Shown here one piece after another: positions 19,241 to 29,134 of a DNA stretch of 64,000 bases. The notes beneath the pieces are model-generated. The model had not been told where the DNA came from. It worked only from the letters and a program-made list of their open reading frames with translations, and searched no databases. The first letter of the stretch is position 1, and the number at the start of each line of letters is the position of its first letter. The position numbers were made by a program, and so were the translations under genes. Location of the stretch: positions 737,140 to 801,139 of the forward strand of contig NZ_SIRP01000001.1 in the NCBI RefSeq assembly GCF_011634835.1. The letters are read 5' to 3'. The DNA comes from Isoptericola sp. BMS4 (GTDB lineage Bacteria; Actinomycetota; Actinomycetes; Actinomycetales; Cellulomonadaceae).

Positions 19241-19245
19241 GGGCG

Positions 19246-19710
19246 TCATCCCCAGGTGAGCAGCCCCTCGCCGTGCTCGACGGCGGTGCCGACCTGCGCG
19301 AGGGTGTCGACGGCGTCGACGGGGGCCTCGAGCGCGACGACGGGGCAGACGGCGGAGCGGCCGCCGGCGCGCACGGCGGCGGGGTCCCAGCTGACGAGCA
19401 CGGTGCCGCGCTCGACGACGTCGCCCTCGGCGGCGTGCGTGGTGAAGCCCTCGCCGCCGAGCTTCACGGTGTCGATGCCGAGGTGCACGAGCACGGCGCG
19501 GCCGTCGTCGTGCTGGACGACGAAGGCGTGCGGGTGCAGCTTGACGATCGTCCCGGTGACCGGCGCGACGGCCTCGCCGCCCCGCGCGTCGTCGGGCTCG
19601 ACGGCGAGGCCGGGGCCCACCAGGCCGGCGGAGAAGACCGGGTCGTCGACGTCGGCGACGGCCACGACGGTGCCCGTCACGGGTGACAGGACGGTGAGGG
19701 GCGCCGCCAT
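19246..19710 (-). CDS. crr: PTS glucose/N-acetylglucosamine EIIA component
   Basis: 154 residues, the full length of a free-standing EIIA-Glc-type domain. The phosphorylated histidine is His76 in AVLVHLGIDTVKL, and the supporting histidine is His61 in KLHPHAFVVQ; PVTGTVVAVADVDDPVFSAGL is the usual N-terminal strand pattern. It receives phosphate from HPr and passes it to EIIB. The start overlaps the stop of the EIIB gene by one base (TGATG), so it is translationally coupled as the last gene of the GntR-EIIB-EIIB-EIIA operon. Confidence 0.92.
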   Translation of the reverse strand: MAAPLTVLSPVTGTVVAVADVDDPVFSAGLVGPGLAVEPDDARGGEAVAPVTGTIVKLHPHAFVVQHDDGRAVLVHLGIDTVKLGGEGFTTHAAEGDVVERGTVLVSWDPAAVRAGGRSAVCPVVALEAPVDAVDTLAQVGTAVEHGEGLLTWG

Positions 19711-19940
19711 CAGCGCAGGTCCTCGATGTCGGAGGCGAGGGTGTCGGCCTCGGGGCCGACGATGACCTGCACGGCGTCGCCGGAGCGCACGACGGCGATG
19801 GCGCCGGCGGCGGTGAGCGCCTTGTCGTCGACGAGGTCGGTGTTCTCGACCTCGACGCGCAGCCGCGTGATGCACGGCTCGAGGTCGATGATGTTGTCGT
19901 CGCCGCCGAGGGCGTCGAGGATCTGCTGTGCCTTGCTCAT
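19710..19940 (-). CDS. PTS EIIB component (glucose/GlcNAc type), first of two
   Basis: 76 residues, a single EIIB domain. Cys23 in IIDLEPCITRLRVEV is the phosphocysteine in the strongly conserved CxTRLR motif, and GAIAVVRSGDAVQVIVGP is the typical C-terminal half. It passes phosphate from EIIA to the sugar bound by EIIC. GGAGCACC lies just before the ATG. It is separated from the other EIIB gene by 42 bp. Confidence 0.92.
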   Translation of the reverse strand: MSKAQQILDALGGDDNIIDLEPCITRLRVEVENTDLVDDKALTAAGAIAVVRSGDAVQVIVGPEADTLASDIEDLR

Positions 19941-19982
19941 GGTGCTCCTTGGTGGTGCGGGGGAGTGCGGGGAGGGCCGGGC

Positions 19983-20237
19983 CTACATCAGGTCGGCGAG
20001 GTCGGACGCGATGGTGTCGACGCGGGGGCCGAGGACCACCTGGACGACCCGTCCGTGCGTCATGACGCCGAACGCGCCGGCGCGCCGCAGGCCGGCGCTG
20101 TCGACGAGGGCGGGGTCCTTGACGAGGGACCGCAGCCGCGTGGTGCAGGGGTCGATCTCCTCGATGTTCTCCACCCCGCCGAGGCCGGCGAGGATGGCCG
20201 CGGCGAGCCGTGCGTCGGGGTCGTCGGGCTGGGTCAT
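19983..20237 (-). CDS. PTS EIIB component, second copy
   Basis: 84 residues. It is an EIIB domain with Cys31 in IEEIDPCTTRLRSLV, diverged from its neighbour and with a longer N-terminus. Both EIIB copies keep the phosphocysteine, so both may be active, perhaps with different EIIC partners or sugars. The ATG overlaps the regulator stop by ATGA, which couples its translation to the regulator. Confidence 0.9.
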   Translation of the reverse strand: MTQPDDPDARLAAAILAGLGGVENIEEIDPCTTRLRSLVKDPALVDSAGLRRAGAFGVMTHGRVVQVVLGPRVDTIASDLADLM

Positions 20238-21022
20238 CGGGGGCTCCCTTCGAAGACGCGGCCGGCTCGGGGCGTGCCGGTGGTGCGGGGGACGATGGTG
20301 GGCCGCGCCTCGCGCAGCGGGACGAACACGCTGTAGCGGTCGCCGCGGTAGCAGGCGCGGGAGTACATCAATGGGGCCTCGCCGCCGAAGGTGCGCCGGG
20401 CGGCGCGCATGACGGCGTGGGTGCCGCGCATCTGCAGCCGTTCGCGCTCCTCGTCGGTGCCGTCGGCGGCGGTGATGGTCTCCTCGCCCCATGTCGGGTC
20501 GAGCCCGTGGGCCCGGAGGGCGCCGTAGAGGCTCTCGGGGACGCCGTCGTCGAGGAGGCCGGGCACCAGGTGCACGGGGATCCAGGACTCCTCGACGCTC
20601 ATCGGGTTGCCGTCGGTCGTGCGCAGCCGGACCACGTGGTGCATGGGGGTGGCGGGCTCGCAGTCGAGGGCCTCGGCGACGTGCGGCGGGGCGGGCCTTG
20701 TCCCGGCCTCCAGGACGTCGGCGCCGGGCGTGAGGCCGCGCCGGCGGGCCTCCTCGCCGAACGTGGTGAGGCGCATCTCGAAGTCGGCGCGCGGCGGGGC
20801 GACGAACGTGCCGCGGCCCTGGACCCGCTCCAGCACGCCCTCGGTGACGAGGGCGTCGACGGCCTGGCGGACCGTCATGCGGGACACGCCGAACTTCTCG
20901 GTGAGGCTGCGTTCGGAGGGGACGGCGTCGCCGACCGCGAGCTCGCCCGCCACCAGCTCGGTCAGGTAGGCGCGCACCGCGAGGTACTTGTGCTCGGCGC
21001 CGTGTGCCCCTGCCGTGACCAT
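20234..21022 (-). CDS. dasR: GntR/UTRA regulator, DasR-like
   Basis: 262 residues. The GntR winged helix is at about 15-80 (AVGDAVPSERSLTEKFGVSRM, then VLERVQGRGTFVA), followed by a UTRA ligand domain. The HutC/DasR subfamily binds phosphorylated amino sugars and the operator consensus AGTGGTCTAGACCACT. Near-consensus sites occur upstream of the EIIC gene and of ptsH, which supports this assignment. The start at ATG 21022 agrees with the family N-terminus. It heads the EIIB-EIIB-EIIA operon and is divergent from the EIIC-EI operon, so it likely controls the whole sugar-uptake locus and itself. Confidence 0.85.
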   Translation of the reverse strand: MVTAGAHGAEHKYLAVRAYLTELVAGELAVGDAVPSERSLTEKFGVSRMTVRQAVDALVTEGVLERVQGRGTFVAPPRADFEMRLTTFGEEARRRGLTPGADVLEAGTRPAPPHVAEALDCEPATPMHHVVRLRTTDGNPMSVEESWIPVHLVPGLLDDGVPESLYGALRAHGLDPTWGEETITAADGTDEERERLQMRGTHAVMRAARRTFGGEAPLMYSRACYRGDRYSVFVPLREARPTIVPRTTGTPRAGRVFEGSPR

Positions 21023-21130
21023 CGTCGTGTCGTGTCCTGCCTCTGCGTGCCGCCGACCGCGGGGTCGGCGGCTGACCCGGAACCGGGCCGACGTCGTCGC
21101 CGTCCCGGTCGCCCCGCCGGTGGGGCGGGG

Positions 21131-21182
21131 TTGACACATCATGAGGTCTAGACCAGTCTTCGTGCAAGTGGTCCAGACAACC
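21131..21182. promoter_or_regulatory. Promoter with two DasR-type (dre) operators upstream of EIIC
   Basis: A TTGACA -35 element (21131-21136) is followed by a dre site TGAGGTCTAGACCAGT (21142-21157) that covers the spacer and -10 region. A second site AGTGGTCCAGACAACC lies at 21167-21182. Both match the known AGTGGTCTAGACCACT consensus. Binding would block this promoter and probably the divergent regulator promoter. Confidence 0.7.
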
Positions 21183-21305
21183 TGCCGGCAGGCGGTGTCG
21201 CGGACCCGGACGGCACCGGCGCCCGCGCCGCCGCCGCGCCACCGGCGCCGCGCGCCGGCCGCACGACCATTCCGACCAGGCCATCCCATCCAACGGAGGA
21301 CGAAC

Positions 21306-22645
<1,340 letters not shown>

Positions 22646-22649
<4 letters not shown>

Positions 22650-24325
22650 GCACCACCCTCACCGGAGCGCCGGTGAGCCCGGGGCGGGCGGCCGACGTCG
22701 TCGTGACGATGCCGGCCCCTGTCCCGGAGCCTCCGGAGGCGACCGTCGCCGAGTCCCCGTCCGAGATCGACGCCGCCGTCGGGCGGCTCACGGCCGCGTC
22801 CGAGGCCGTCACCGAGCGCCTCGGCGCCCTGGCCGACGCTGCGACCGGCACCGCCGCGGAGGTCCTCGCGGTCACCGCCGCGATGGCCGCCGACCCGACG
22901 CTCGCCGCCGACGCGGAGCGCCGCGTGCGCGAGTCGCGGCTCACGCCCGAGCGGGCCGTCTGGGACGCCGCGAACGCGCTGGCCGCCCAGCTCGAGCCGC
23001 TCGGGCCGCCGCTGAGCGAGCGCGCGCGGGACGTGCGTGACGTGCGCGACCGCCTCGTCGCCGAGCTCACCGGCGTCCGCCCGCCGGGCGTGCCCTCCCC
23101 GGGGCACCCCTTCGTGCTCGTCGCCGAGGACCTGGCCCCCGCCGACACCGCGACCCTCGACCCCGAGTCCGTCGTCGCCGTCGTCACCAGCGGCGGCGGG
23201 CCGACGTCGCACACCGCGATCCTCGCCCGCGCGCTCGGCATCCCCGCCGTCGTCGCCGTGCGCGGCGCCGACGACCTCGCCGAGGGCGAGACCGTCGTCG
23301 TCGACGGCGGCGTGGGCACCGTCGTGCGGGACCCCTCCGCCGAGCAGGTCGAGGCCGCGCGCCGGGCCGTGCGCGTCGAGCGCACCTTCGACGGTACCGG
23401 CCGCACCGCCGACGGGCACCGCGTGGAGCTGCTCGCCAACGTCGCCGACCCCGAGGGCGCGAAGGCCGCCGTCGCCGCGCACGCCGAGGGCGTGGGCCTG
23501 TTCCGCACCGAGTTCTGCTTCCTCGGGCGCGACACCGAGCCGTCCCTCGACGACCAGGTCGCCGCCTACCGCGGCGTGCTCGCCGAGTTCGCCGGCAGGA
23601 AGGTCGTCGTGCGCACGCTCGACGCCGGCGCCGACAAGCCTCTGCCGTTCGTCACCGCCGACGACGAGCCCAACCCGGCGCTCGGCGTCCGCGGGCTGCG
23701 CACCGCCGTCGCGCACCCCGAGGTCCTCGACCGACAGCTGCAGGCCGTCGCCGACGCCGCTGCCGCCGAGAACGCCGACGTGTGGGTCATGGCCCCCATG
23801 GTCGCCACCACCGGAGAGGCGCGGGCGTTCGCCGAGGCGTGCGACAAGCACGGCCTGGCCCGGTCCGGCGCGATGGTCGAGGTCCCCGCGGCGGCGCTGC
23901 GCTCGCGGTGGGTCTTCGAGCACGCCACGTTCGGCAGCATCGGCACCAACGACCTCACGCAGTACGCGATGGCGGCGGACCGGATGCTCGGCGACCTCGC
24001 CGAGCTGTCCACCTCGTGGCAGCCGGCCGTGCTCGAGCTGGTCCGCGCCACGTGCGAGGGGGCGCGGGCGAACGCCCGCCCCGTGGGTGTGTGCGGGGAG
24101 GCCGCGGCCGACGCCGTGCTCGCCCCCGTGCTCGTCGGGCTCGGCGTCACCTCGCTGTCCATGACGCCACGGGCGCTCGCGGACGTCGCGGCCGTGCTGG
24201 CCGAGGTCACGTTCGCGCGGTGCCGGGAGCTGGCGCAGGTCGCGCTCGAGCAGCCCGACGCCGGCGCGGCGCGCGACGCGGTGCGCCGCGAGCTCGCCGG
24301 TGTGCTGGAGCCGCTCGGCCTCTGA
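22646..24325 (+). CDS. ptsI: Phosphoenolpyruvate-protein phosphotransferase (PTS enzyme I)
   Basis: 559 residues, close to the usual 570. The phosphohistidine is His189 in GGGPTSHTAILA, and the catalytic Cys483 lies in PVGVCGEAAAD; VGLFRTEFCFLGRD and GTNDLTQYAMAADR are PEP-binding motifs. It starts the phosphorelay EI to HPr to EIIA to EIIB. The ATG overlaps the EIIC stop by ATGA, but TAGCGT lies exactly 6 nt upstream, so an internal leaderless promoter may provide EI independently of EIIC. It is convergent with ptsH across a perfect 29-bp-arm palindrome. Confidence 0.95.
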
Positions 24326-24341
24326 CCCCGGCCCCCGGGGT

Positions 24342-24402
24342 GCCGAACATGTGGTTGGTCCCGGATCGACGCCGTCGATCCGGGACCAACCACATGTTCG
24401 GC
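24342..24402. repeat. Perfect palindrome, family B (copy 1)
   Basis: Arms 24342-24370 and 24374-24402 are perfectly complementary over 29 bp with a 3-bp centre. The outer 20 bp (GCCGAACATGTGGTTGGTCC) recurs at 39492 and, degenerate, at 61608; the inner part of the arms differs between copies. Here it lies between convergent ptsI and ptsH and could terminate both. Confidence 0.85.
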
Positions 24403-24428
24403 CTACCCGAACCGCATGGTCGAGGGCG

Positions 24429-24701
24429 TCAGGCCACGACCTCCTGGGAGAGGAAGTCGGCGAGGGCGTCGAGCGACGCGGTCGCGTCGTCGCCGTCCGC
24501 CTCGGTGCGCAGCACGACCTCGTCGCCCGCGGACGCGCCGAGGGTCATGATGCCGAGCACGCTCGCCGCGTCGACGGGGTCGCCGCCGCCGGTCTTGGCG
24601 ATCTTCACCGGGGCGGGCTGCCGGCCCGCCGCCTGGGCGAAGAGGGCGGCGGGGCGGGCGTGCAGGCCCTCGGTGATGGCGACGACGACGGTGCGTTCCA
24701 C
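24429..24701 (-). CDS. ptsH: Phosphocarrier protein HPr
   Basis: 90 residues. The phosphohistidine is His14 in ITEGLHARPAALF. The regulatory-serine region (VDAASVLGIMTLGA) is conserved, although Gram-positive Ser46 kinase control is generally absent in actinomycetes. It carries phosphate from EI to EIIA. A DasR-type site lies just upstream, so HPr is induced together with the sugar permease. Confidence 0.94.
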   Translation of the reverse strand: MERTVVVAITEGLHARPAALFAQAAGRQPAPVKIAKTGGGDPVDAASVLGIMTLGASAGDEVVLRTEADGDDATASLDALADFLSQEVVA

Positions 24702-24718
24702 GGGGTCCTCCGGAGACA

Positions 24719-24734
24719 GGTGGTCTGGACCAGT
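24719..24734. promoter_or_regulatory. DasR-type (dre) operator upstream of ptsH
   Basis: GGTGGTCTGGACCAGT matches the dre consensus at most positions and lies 18 bp upstream of the ptsH start. Confidence 0.65.
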
Positions 24735-24766
24735 TCATCGTAGAGAGCGGCGGCCCCGAAGGAAAG

Positions 24767-25555
24767 TCACCGGGCGCGCTCGATCGCCATCTCCACGGAG
24801 TCGAGCAGTCGCTCCAGCGGGACGTCGAGGGACGCCGACTCCACGTCGAAGCCGCCGGCGTTCCAGATGCGCAGCATCGTGGGGTATCGCTCCGGGTCGA
24901 AGTGGTCGGCCCAGAAGCTGCTCATGGACGTCCAGTACTCGTCGTTGGCCATCCCGGAGGCGTCCCGCTCGGCGGACTCCGCGACCGAGGCGCGCGCGAG
25001 GCCGCGCACGAACGCGTCGACCAGCCCGACGATCTCCACCACCTGACGCGGGGGGAGCGCGGTGTCGACGAGCGTGCGCAGGCCGGCCTCCTGGGCGTCG
25101 AGCACGTGCGGCGTCAGGGGCAGCCGCCACATGTTGGTCTGCAGCACCCAGGGGTGGCGCTGGAAGAGCTCCCAGTGCTGGCGCGCGTGCTGGGCCAGGC
25201 CGTCGCGCCAGGAGGCGTCCGGGGAGGGCAGGTCGAGCTCGGCGAAGGCGCGGTCGATCATGAGGTCCAGCAGCTCGGTGCGCCCGGGGACATAGGTGTA
25301 CAAGGACATCGCGCCCACGCCGAGCCGGGTGGCCACCTTGCGCATGGACAGCGCGTCCAGCCCCTCGGCGTCGGCGATCGCGATGCCCGCCGCGACGACG
25401 TCGTCCAGCGTCAGTCGTGCCCTGCGCCCCCGGCCGGACGGCTGCGGCGGGTTCCACAGCAGGGCGAGGCGCCGCACGACGTCGGGCGGCCGGGGCACGT
25501 CGTCGGGTGCGGGAGTGGCCTCGGGCGGCTCCGGGTCCGGTCCTGTGCTCGACAT
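24767..25555 (-). CDS. TetR/AcrR family repressor of the DrrAB-like transporter
   Basis: 262 residues. The DNA-binding domain is displaced from the N-terminus by about 45 residues (LTLDDVVAAGIAIADAEGLD, then RLGVGAMSLYTYVPGRTEL), and the C-terminal domain is of the TetR tetracycline-repressor type. Two in-frame ATGs exist at 25564 and 25555; GGGAGG lies at a proper distance only from the second. It is divergent from an ABC exporter, with two matching palindromes in the gap, so it probably represses it. Confidence 0.87.
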   Translation of the reverse strand: MSSTGPDPEPPEATPAPDDVPRPPDVVRRLALLWNPPQPSGRGRRARLTLDDVVAAGIAIADAEGLDALSMRKVATRLGVGAMSLYTYVPGRTELLDLMIDRAFAELDLPSPDASWRDGLAQHARQHWELFQRHPWVLQTNMWRLPLTPHVLDAQEAGLRTLVDTALPPRQVVEIVGLVDAFVRGLARASVAESAERDASGMANDEYWTSMSSFWADHFDPERYPTMLRIWNAGGFDVESASLDVPLERLLDSVEMAIERAR

Positions 25556-25628
25556 GGCCCGCATCCTCCCACCCGGGGTCCCGAGCGCAGGGGAGCCGGC
25601 GCCCCCGGACCTCTTCCGAGCTATTCAC

Positions 25629-25639
25629 GTACAGCGTAT
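25629..25639. promoter_or_regulatory. Candidate TetR operator A (DrrAB promoter)
   Basis: GTACAGCGTAT, an imperfect copy of site B, abuts a GATAAT/TATGAT -10 element (25637-25645) for the ABC operon. Confidence 0.5.
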
Positions 25640-25661
25640 GATAATCTTGCTCCTCTTTCCA

Positions 25662-25672
25662 GTACGGCGTAC
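25662..25672. promoter_or_regulatory. Candidate TetR operator B (DrrAB promoter)
   Basis: GTACGGCGTAC is a perfect palindrome around a central G. It is centred 33 bp from site A and lies between the predicted transcription start and the ATG of the ABC ATPase gene. Confidence 0.55.
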
Positions 25673-25688
25673 GTGAGGTGATGGCGCC

Positions 25689-26651
25689 ATGATCCGGGCG
25701 CGCGGGCTGACCAAGAACTTCCGACGGGGCAAAGAGGTCGTGGAGGCCGTCAAGGGCATCGACGTCGACGTGGCCGAGGGGGAGCTCGTCGCCTTCCTCG
25801 GGCCCAACGGCGCGGGCAAGTCCACGACCCTGCGGATGCTCACCTCGCTGCTGGAGCCGACGGGCGGCGAGGCGAGCGTCGCCGGCTACGACGTCGTCGC
25901 CCACCCGGCGCAGGTGCGCGCCCGCCTCGGGTTCATCGGGCAGGGCAACGGCGGCGGGTTCAGCTACAAGGTGGTCGACGAGCTGCACAACCAGGGCCGC
26001 TTCTACGGCCTGCCGCCCCGGGTCTACCGGGAGCGGGCCGCCGACCTCCTGGCCGCGCTCGAGCTGACCGGGCTCGAGAAGCGGTCCGTGCAGTCGCTGT
26101 CCGGCGGGCAGCGCCGCCGCCTCGACGTCGCCCTCGGCCTCATGAACCACCCGCCGCTGCTCTTCCTCGACGAGCCCACCACCGGCCTCGACCCGCACTC
26201 GCGCGCCAACCTCTGGGGCCACATCGCCGCGATGCGCGAGCGGTACGGCATGACCGTCGTGCTCACCACCCACTACCTCGACGAGGCGGACAGCATGGCC
26301 GAGCGCGTCGTCGTCATCGACCACGGCGAGATCATCGCCGACGCCGCCCCCGGTGCCCTCAAGCGCGAGCACGCCGACGACGTCCTCACGCTCGTCGTCG
26401 CCACCGACGACGGCGCCGCCGTGCGCGCCGCGCTCCCGGACGGCGTCGGCGACGTCACCGTCGGCCCCCACGACGACGGCCTGCTCCTGCGGGTCGCGAC
26501 GGCGCGGGGCGCGGACGCGCTGCCCGGCGTCATCGAGGCGCTGCGCCTCGCGGGCCTCGCCACCGTCTCGGCCGACGTGCGCCGCGCCAGCCTCGACGAC
26601 GTCTTCCTCAACCTCACCGGCCGCAGCCTGCGCGAGGAGGCCGTCTCATGA
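25689..26651 (+). CDS. ABC transporter ATP-binding protein, DrrA-like
   Basis: 320 residues. Walker A is GPNGAGKST (about 38-46), the signature SLSGGQRRRLDVA (about 137), Walker B LLFLDEPTTGLDP, and the H-loop TTHYLDEAD. The C-terminal about 80 residues (ADVRRASLDDVFLNLTG) are the extension typical of the DrrA/daunorubicin-resistance subfamily. With the permease it forms a multidrug or lipid exporter. It overlaps the permease gene by ATGA. Confidence 0.92.
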   Translation: MIRARGLTKNFRRGKEVVEAVKGIDVDVAEGELVAFLGPNGAGKSTTLRMLTSLLEPTGGEASVAGYDVVAHPAQVRARLGFIGQGNGGGFSYKVVDELHNQGRFYGLPPRVYRERAADLLAALELTGLEKRSVQSLSGGQRRRLDVALGLMNHPPLLFLDEPTTGLDPHSRANLWGHIAAMRERYGMTVVLTTHYLDEADSMAERVVVIDHGEIIADAAPGALKREHADDVLTLVVATDDGAAVRAALPDGVGDVTVGPHDDGLLLRVATARGADALPGVIEALRLAGLATVSADVRRASLDDVFLNLTGRSLREEAVS

Positions 26652-27511
26652 GCGAGCAGCAGACCACCACCACCACCACGACCACGGCCCCGGCGCACGA
26701 GGCGCCGCGCATCGTCACCCGCACCGGGCCGGGCAAGTTCTTCGGCGACACCGCCGCCGTGTTCACCCGCGAGATCCTGCTGGTGCTGCGCGACCCGTTC
26801 ACTCTGATCTTCTCGCTGCTGCAGCCGCTGATCTTCCTCGGCCTGTTCGGACCCCTGCTGACCGGGGCGTTCGGGGGCGGGATCGGCGGCCCGGGCGCGG
26901 GCGCGAGCACCGCCGACACGCTGCAGTGGTTCGTCCCCGGCGTCATCGTGATGATCTCGCTGTTCGGCACGTCGATGACCGGGTCGAACCTGCTGTACGA
27001 GATCATGACCGGCTCCTACGAGCGGGTGCTCGCCACGCCGCTGGACCGCTCCGCCATCCTCGTGGGCCGGGCCCTCAAGGAGTTCGCCCCGCTGCTCGTG
27101 CAGGGGCTGATCATCGCCACCGTCTGCGTGCCGTTCGGCTTCCGCTTCCACGTGCTGCCGGCGCTGACCGGCCTGGCGCTCCTCGGGATCTTCGGCGTCG
27201 GCGTCGGGGCGCTGTCGCACGCCCTGGCCCTCGCCGCGAAGAACCGCGAGTGGCTGTTCTGGGGCGTGCAGCAGTCGCTGCTGTTCCCGCTGCTCATCCT
27301 GTCCGGGATGATGCTGCCGATCGAGGCCGGGCCGTCGTGGATGCAGGTCGCCGCGCGGTTCAACCCGCTCACCTACATGGTCGACGCCGAGCGCGCCCTG
27401 TTCGGCGGCACGTTCACCGACCCGGCGGTGCTGTGGGGCGCCGTCGCCGCCGCCGTCACCTGCGTCGTCGGCGTCGCCGTCGGAATCCGCGCCACCCGCA
27501 AGGTCGTCTGA
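26648..27511 (+). CDS. ABC-2 type permease, DrrB-like
   Basis: 287 residues. The N-terminal about 25 residues are a hydrophilic Thr-rich tail, followed by six membrane segments. The EVLRD-like stretch EILLVLRDPFTLIFSLLQP and the segment SGMMLPIEAGPSWMQ with FNPLTYMVDAERALF are typical of DrrB. It pairs with the upstream ATPase. A small G/C hairpin after the stop separates it from the convergent aldo/keto reductase. Confidence 0.9.
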   Translation: MSEQQTTTTTTTTAPAHEAPRIVTRTGPGKFFGDTAAVFTREILLVLRDPFTLIFSLLQPLIFLGLFGPLLTGAFGGGIGGPGAGASTADTLQWFVPGVIVMISLFGTSMTGSNLLYEIMTGSYERVLATPLDRSAILVGRALKEFAPLLVQGLIIATVCVPFGFRFHVLPALTGLALLGIFGVGVGALSHALALAAKNREWLFWGVQQSLLFPLLILSGMMLPIEAGPSWMQVAARFNPLTYMVDAERALFGGTFTDPAVLWGAVAAAVTCVVGVAVGIRATRKVV

Positions 27512-27512
27512 C

Positions 27513-27534
27513 GCCGGGGCCGGACGACCCCGGC
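27513..27534. terminator. Hairpin between convergent genes
   Basis: GCCGGGG and CCCCGGC are separated by 8 nt, directly after the DrrB stop and just before the aldo/keto reductase stop. There is no T-run; it is a plausible weak bidirectional terminator. Confidence 0.45.
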
Positions 27535-27538
27535 CCGG

Positions 27539-28375
27539 TCAGCGGTCGGTACGGTTCATCTCGTCCGGGTGCGAGCCGATCCGCTCGCCGCGGTCGAGGC
27601 CGGTGATCGCCGCCATGTCGTCGCCGGACAGCTCGAAGTCGAAGATCCGGGCGTTCTCGACGATCCGGCCGGGCGTCTCCGACTTCGGGAAGACGACGTC
27701 GCCGCGCTGCACGTGCCAGCGCAGCACCACCTGGGCGGGCGTCCGGTCGTGCGCCGCGGCGATGCGCGCCAGGGTCGGGTCGTCCAGCACGCGGCCACGC
27801 CCGAGCGGCGACCACGCCTCCGTGACGATGCCGTGCTCGGCACCGAAGGCGCGCACCTCCTCGTTGCCGAACCACGGGTGCACCTCCACCTGGTTGACGG
27901 CGGGCACGACCGTGCCCTCGTCCAGCACGCGGCGCGCGTGGTGCGGCTGGAAGTTGGACAGGCCGATGGCCCGGGCCCGTCCGGACCGGTAGATCTCCTC
28001 CAGCGCGCCCCAGGCCTCGACGTAGCGGTCGACGGCCGGCAGCGGCCAGTGGACGAGGAACAGGTCCACGTGGTCGAGCTGCAGGTCGGTGAGCGTGCGG
28101 TCGAACGCCGCCAGCGCGTCGTCGTGCGCGTGGTAGCCGTTGTTGAGCTTGCTGGTGACGAAGAGCTCGTCGCGGGGCAGCCCCGCCGCGGTGAGGGCCT
28201 CGCCGACGCCGCGCTCGTTGCGGTACATCTGCGCGGTGTCGATGTGCCGGTAGCCCGCCTCCAGGGCGGTCAGCACGAGCGTGCGGGTGGTGTCCGGCGG
28301 CACCTTGAACGTGCCGTAACCGAGCTGCGGGATCTCGACGCCGTTGTTGAGGGTCAGGGTAGGGACGCTGCTCAT
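27539..28375 (-). CDS. Aldo/keto reductase
   Basis: 278 residues, the full length of the AKR5/2,5-diketo-gluconate reductase-like group. The catalytic tetrad is recognisable: Asp in GYRHIDTAQMY, Tyr in the same segment, Lys in FVTSKLNN and His in LFLVHWPLP. NADPH-binding residues lie in FPKSETPGRIVEN. A TIM-barrel cytoplasmic enzyme reducing aldehydes or ketones. The ATG at 28375 is chosen over 28384 because a G-run precedes it at proper spacing. Confidence 0.92.
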   Translation of the reverse strand: MSSVPTLTLNNGVEIPQLGYGTFKVPPDTTRTLVLTALEAGYRHIDTAQMYRNERGVGEALTAAGLPRDELFVTSKLNNGYHAHDDALAAFDRTLTDLQLDHVDLFLVHWPLPAVDRYVEAWGALEEIYRSGRARAIGLSNFQPHHARRVLDEGTVVPAVNQVEVHPWFGNEEVRAFGAEHGIVTEAWSPLGRGRVLDDPTLARIAAAHDRTPAQVVLRWHVQRGDVVFPKSETPGRIVENARIFDFELSGDDMAAITGLDRGERIGSHPDEMNRTDR

Positions 28376-28409
28376 GCCCCCCATCCTGCCTGCCCGCGCG
28401 CCGGCCGAC

Positions 28410-28703
28410 TCACCAGTCCGCGGGCCGCGAGTCCTTCCCGTCCAGCCAGAGCCGGTCGCTGCTGTCGCGGTGGGTGCCCTCCGAGCCCACGTGCCTGCCG
28501 CTGATGCGGTCGCCCTTCGTCACGACGTGGGCGACCGCCGCCGCGTGGCCGTGGCCGAGCCCGTAGGTCTCCCTGAGCCACGCGACGACGGGGCCCGCCT
28601 TGCTGCCGAGGTCGAAGCCCTGCTCGTGGGCGGCGTCGACGAGCTGGCGCGGCGTCAGCCCCGTCCTCGTCTCGACGTTGTCGAGGTAGGCCTGGAAGGA
28701 CAT
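28410..28703 (-). CDS. DUF4287 domain protein
   Basis: 97 residues. The start MSFQAYLDNVETRTGLTP and the stretch VVAWLRETYGLGHGHAAAVAHV match the DUF4287 family, a small helical domain of unknown function often found with DUF1801/DUF5655 proteins. The start overlaps the cupin stop by one base (TGATG), so the two genes form a coupled operon. Confidence 0.82.
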   Translation of the reverse strand: MSFQAYLDNVETRTGLTPRQLVDAAHEQGFDLGSKAGPVVAWLRETYGLGHGHAAAVAHVVTKGDRISGRHVGSEGTHRDSSDRLWLDGKDSRPADW

Positions 28704-29038
28704 CAGCGGTTCTCCTGGATCATCGTCGCGGACGCGTGGATGCAGACCATCCGCAGCGTCCCGTCTCCGGTGTTGGTGAAGCCGTGCCAGACGTCCGGTC
28801 CGACCACGGCGGTGTCCCCGGCTCGCGCGACGACCGTCTCGTCGCCGATCGTGATGGTCGCCTCGCCGTCGAGCACGGCCCACGTCTCGCCGTACGGGTG
28901 CCGGTGGAGGCCCGGGCCCTGGCCGGGGTCGTTGGTGACGAGGAAGAACGAGACGTCCGAGCCGTGCTCGCGGCCCTCGTAGCGCAGGGTGCGCGAGCCG
29001 GGGACGCGGATCGAGTTGGCGGGTACCACCGTGGCCAT
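28703..29038 (-). CDS. Small cupin-domain protein
   Basis: 111 residues. A single cupin barrel: GPGLHRHPYGETWAVLDGEA carries the first metal motif (H-x-H, later E), and GDTAVVGPDVWHGFTNTGDG the second (H). Small cupins bind a metal and either catalyse dioxygenase or isomerase chemistry or sense ligands. GGAGCAG lies before the ATG at 29038. It is divergent from an ArsR-like regulator. Confidence 0.88.
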   Translation of the reverse strand: MATVVPANSIRVPGSRTLRYEGREHGSDVSFFLVTNDPGQGPGLHRHPYGETWAVLDGEATITIGDETVVARAGDTAVVGPDVWHGFTNTGDGTLRMVCIHASATMIQENR

Positions 29039-29114
29039 GTCTGCTCCTGGTGTCGGGGCCGCGGTGTGCGGCCGTCGTCGGACAGCCTCGTCGGGCCGCC
29101 GCAGGACGGCTACG

Positions 29115-29134
29115 GTTTCGACGTGCATCGAAAC
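29115..29134. promoter_or_regulatory. Perfect palindrome over the start of the ArsR-like gene
   Basis: GTTTCGA-CGTGCA-TCGAAAC has 7-bp perfect arms. It overlaps both the TACGGT -10 (29111-29116) and the GTG start at 29123, as expected for an autoregulatory operator that also sits between the divergent cupin operon and the regulator. Confidence 0.6.
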
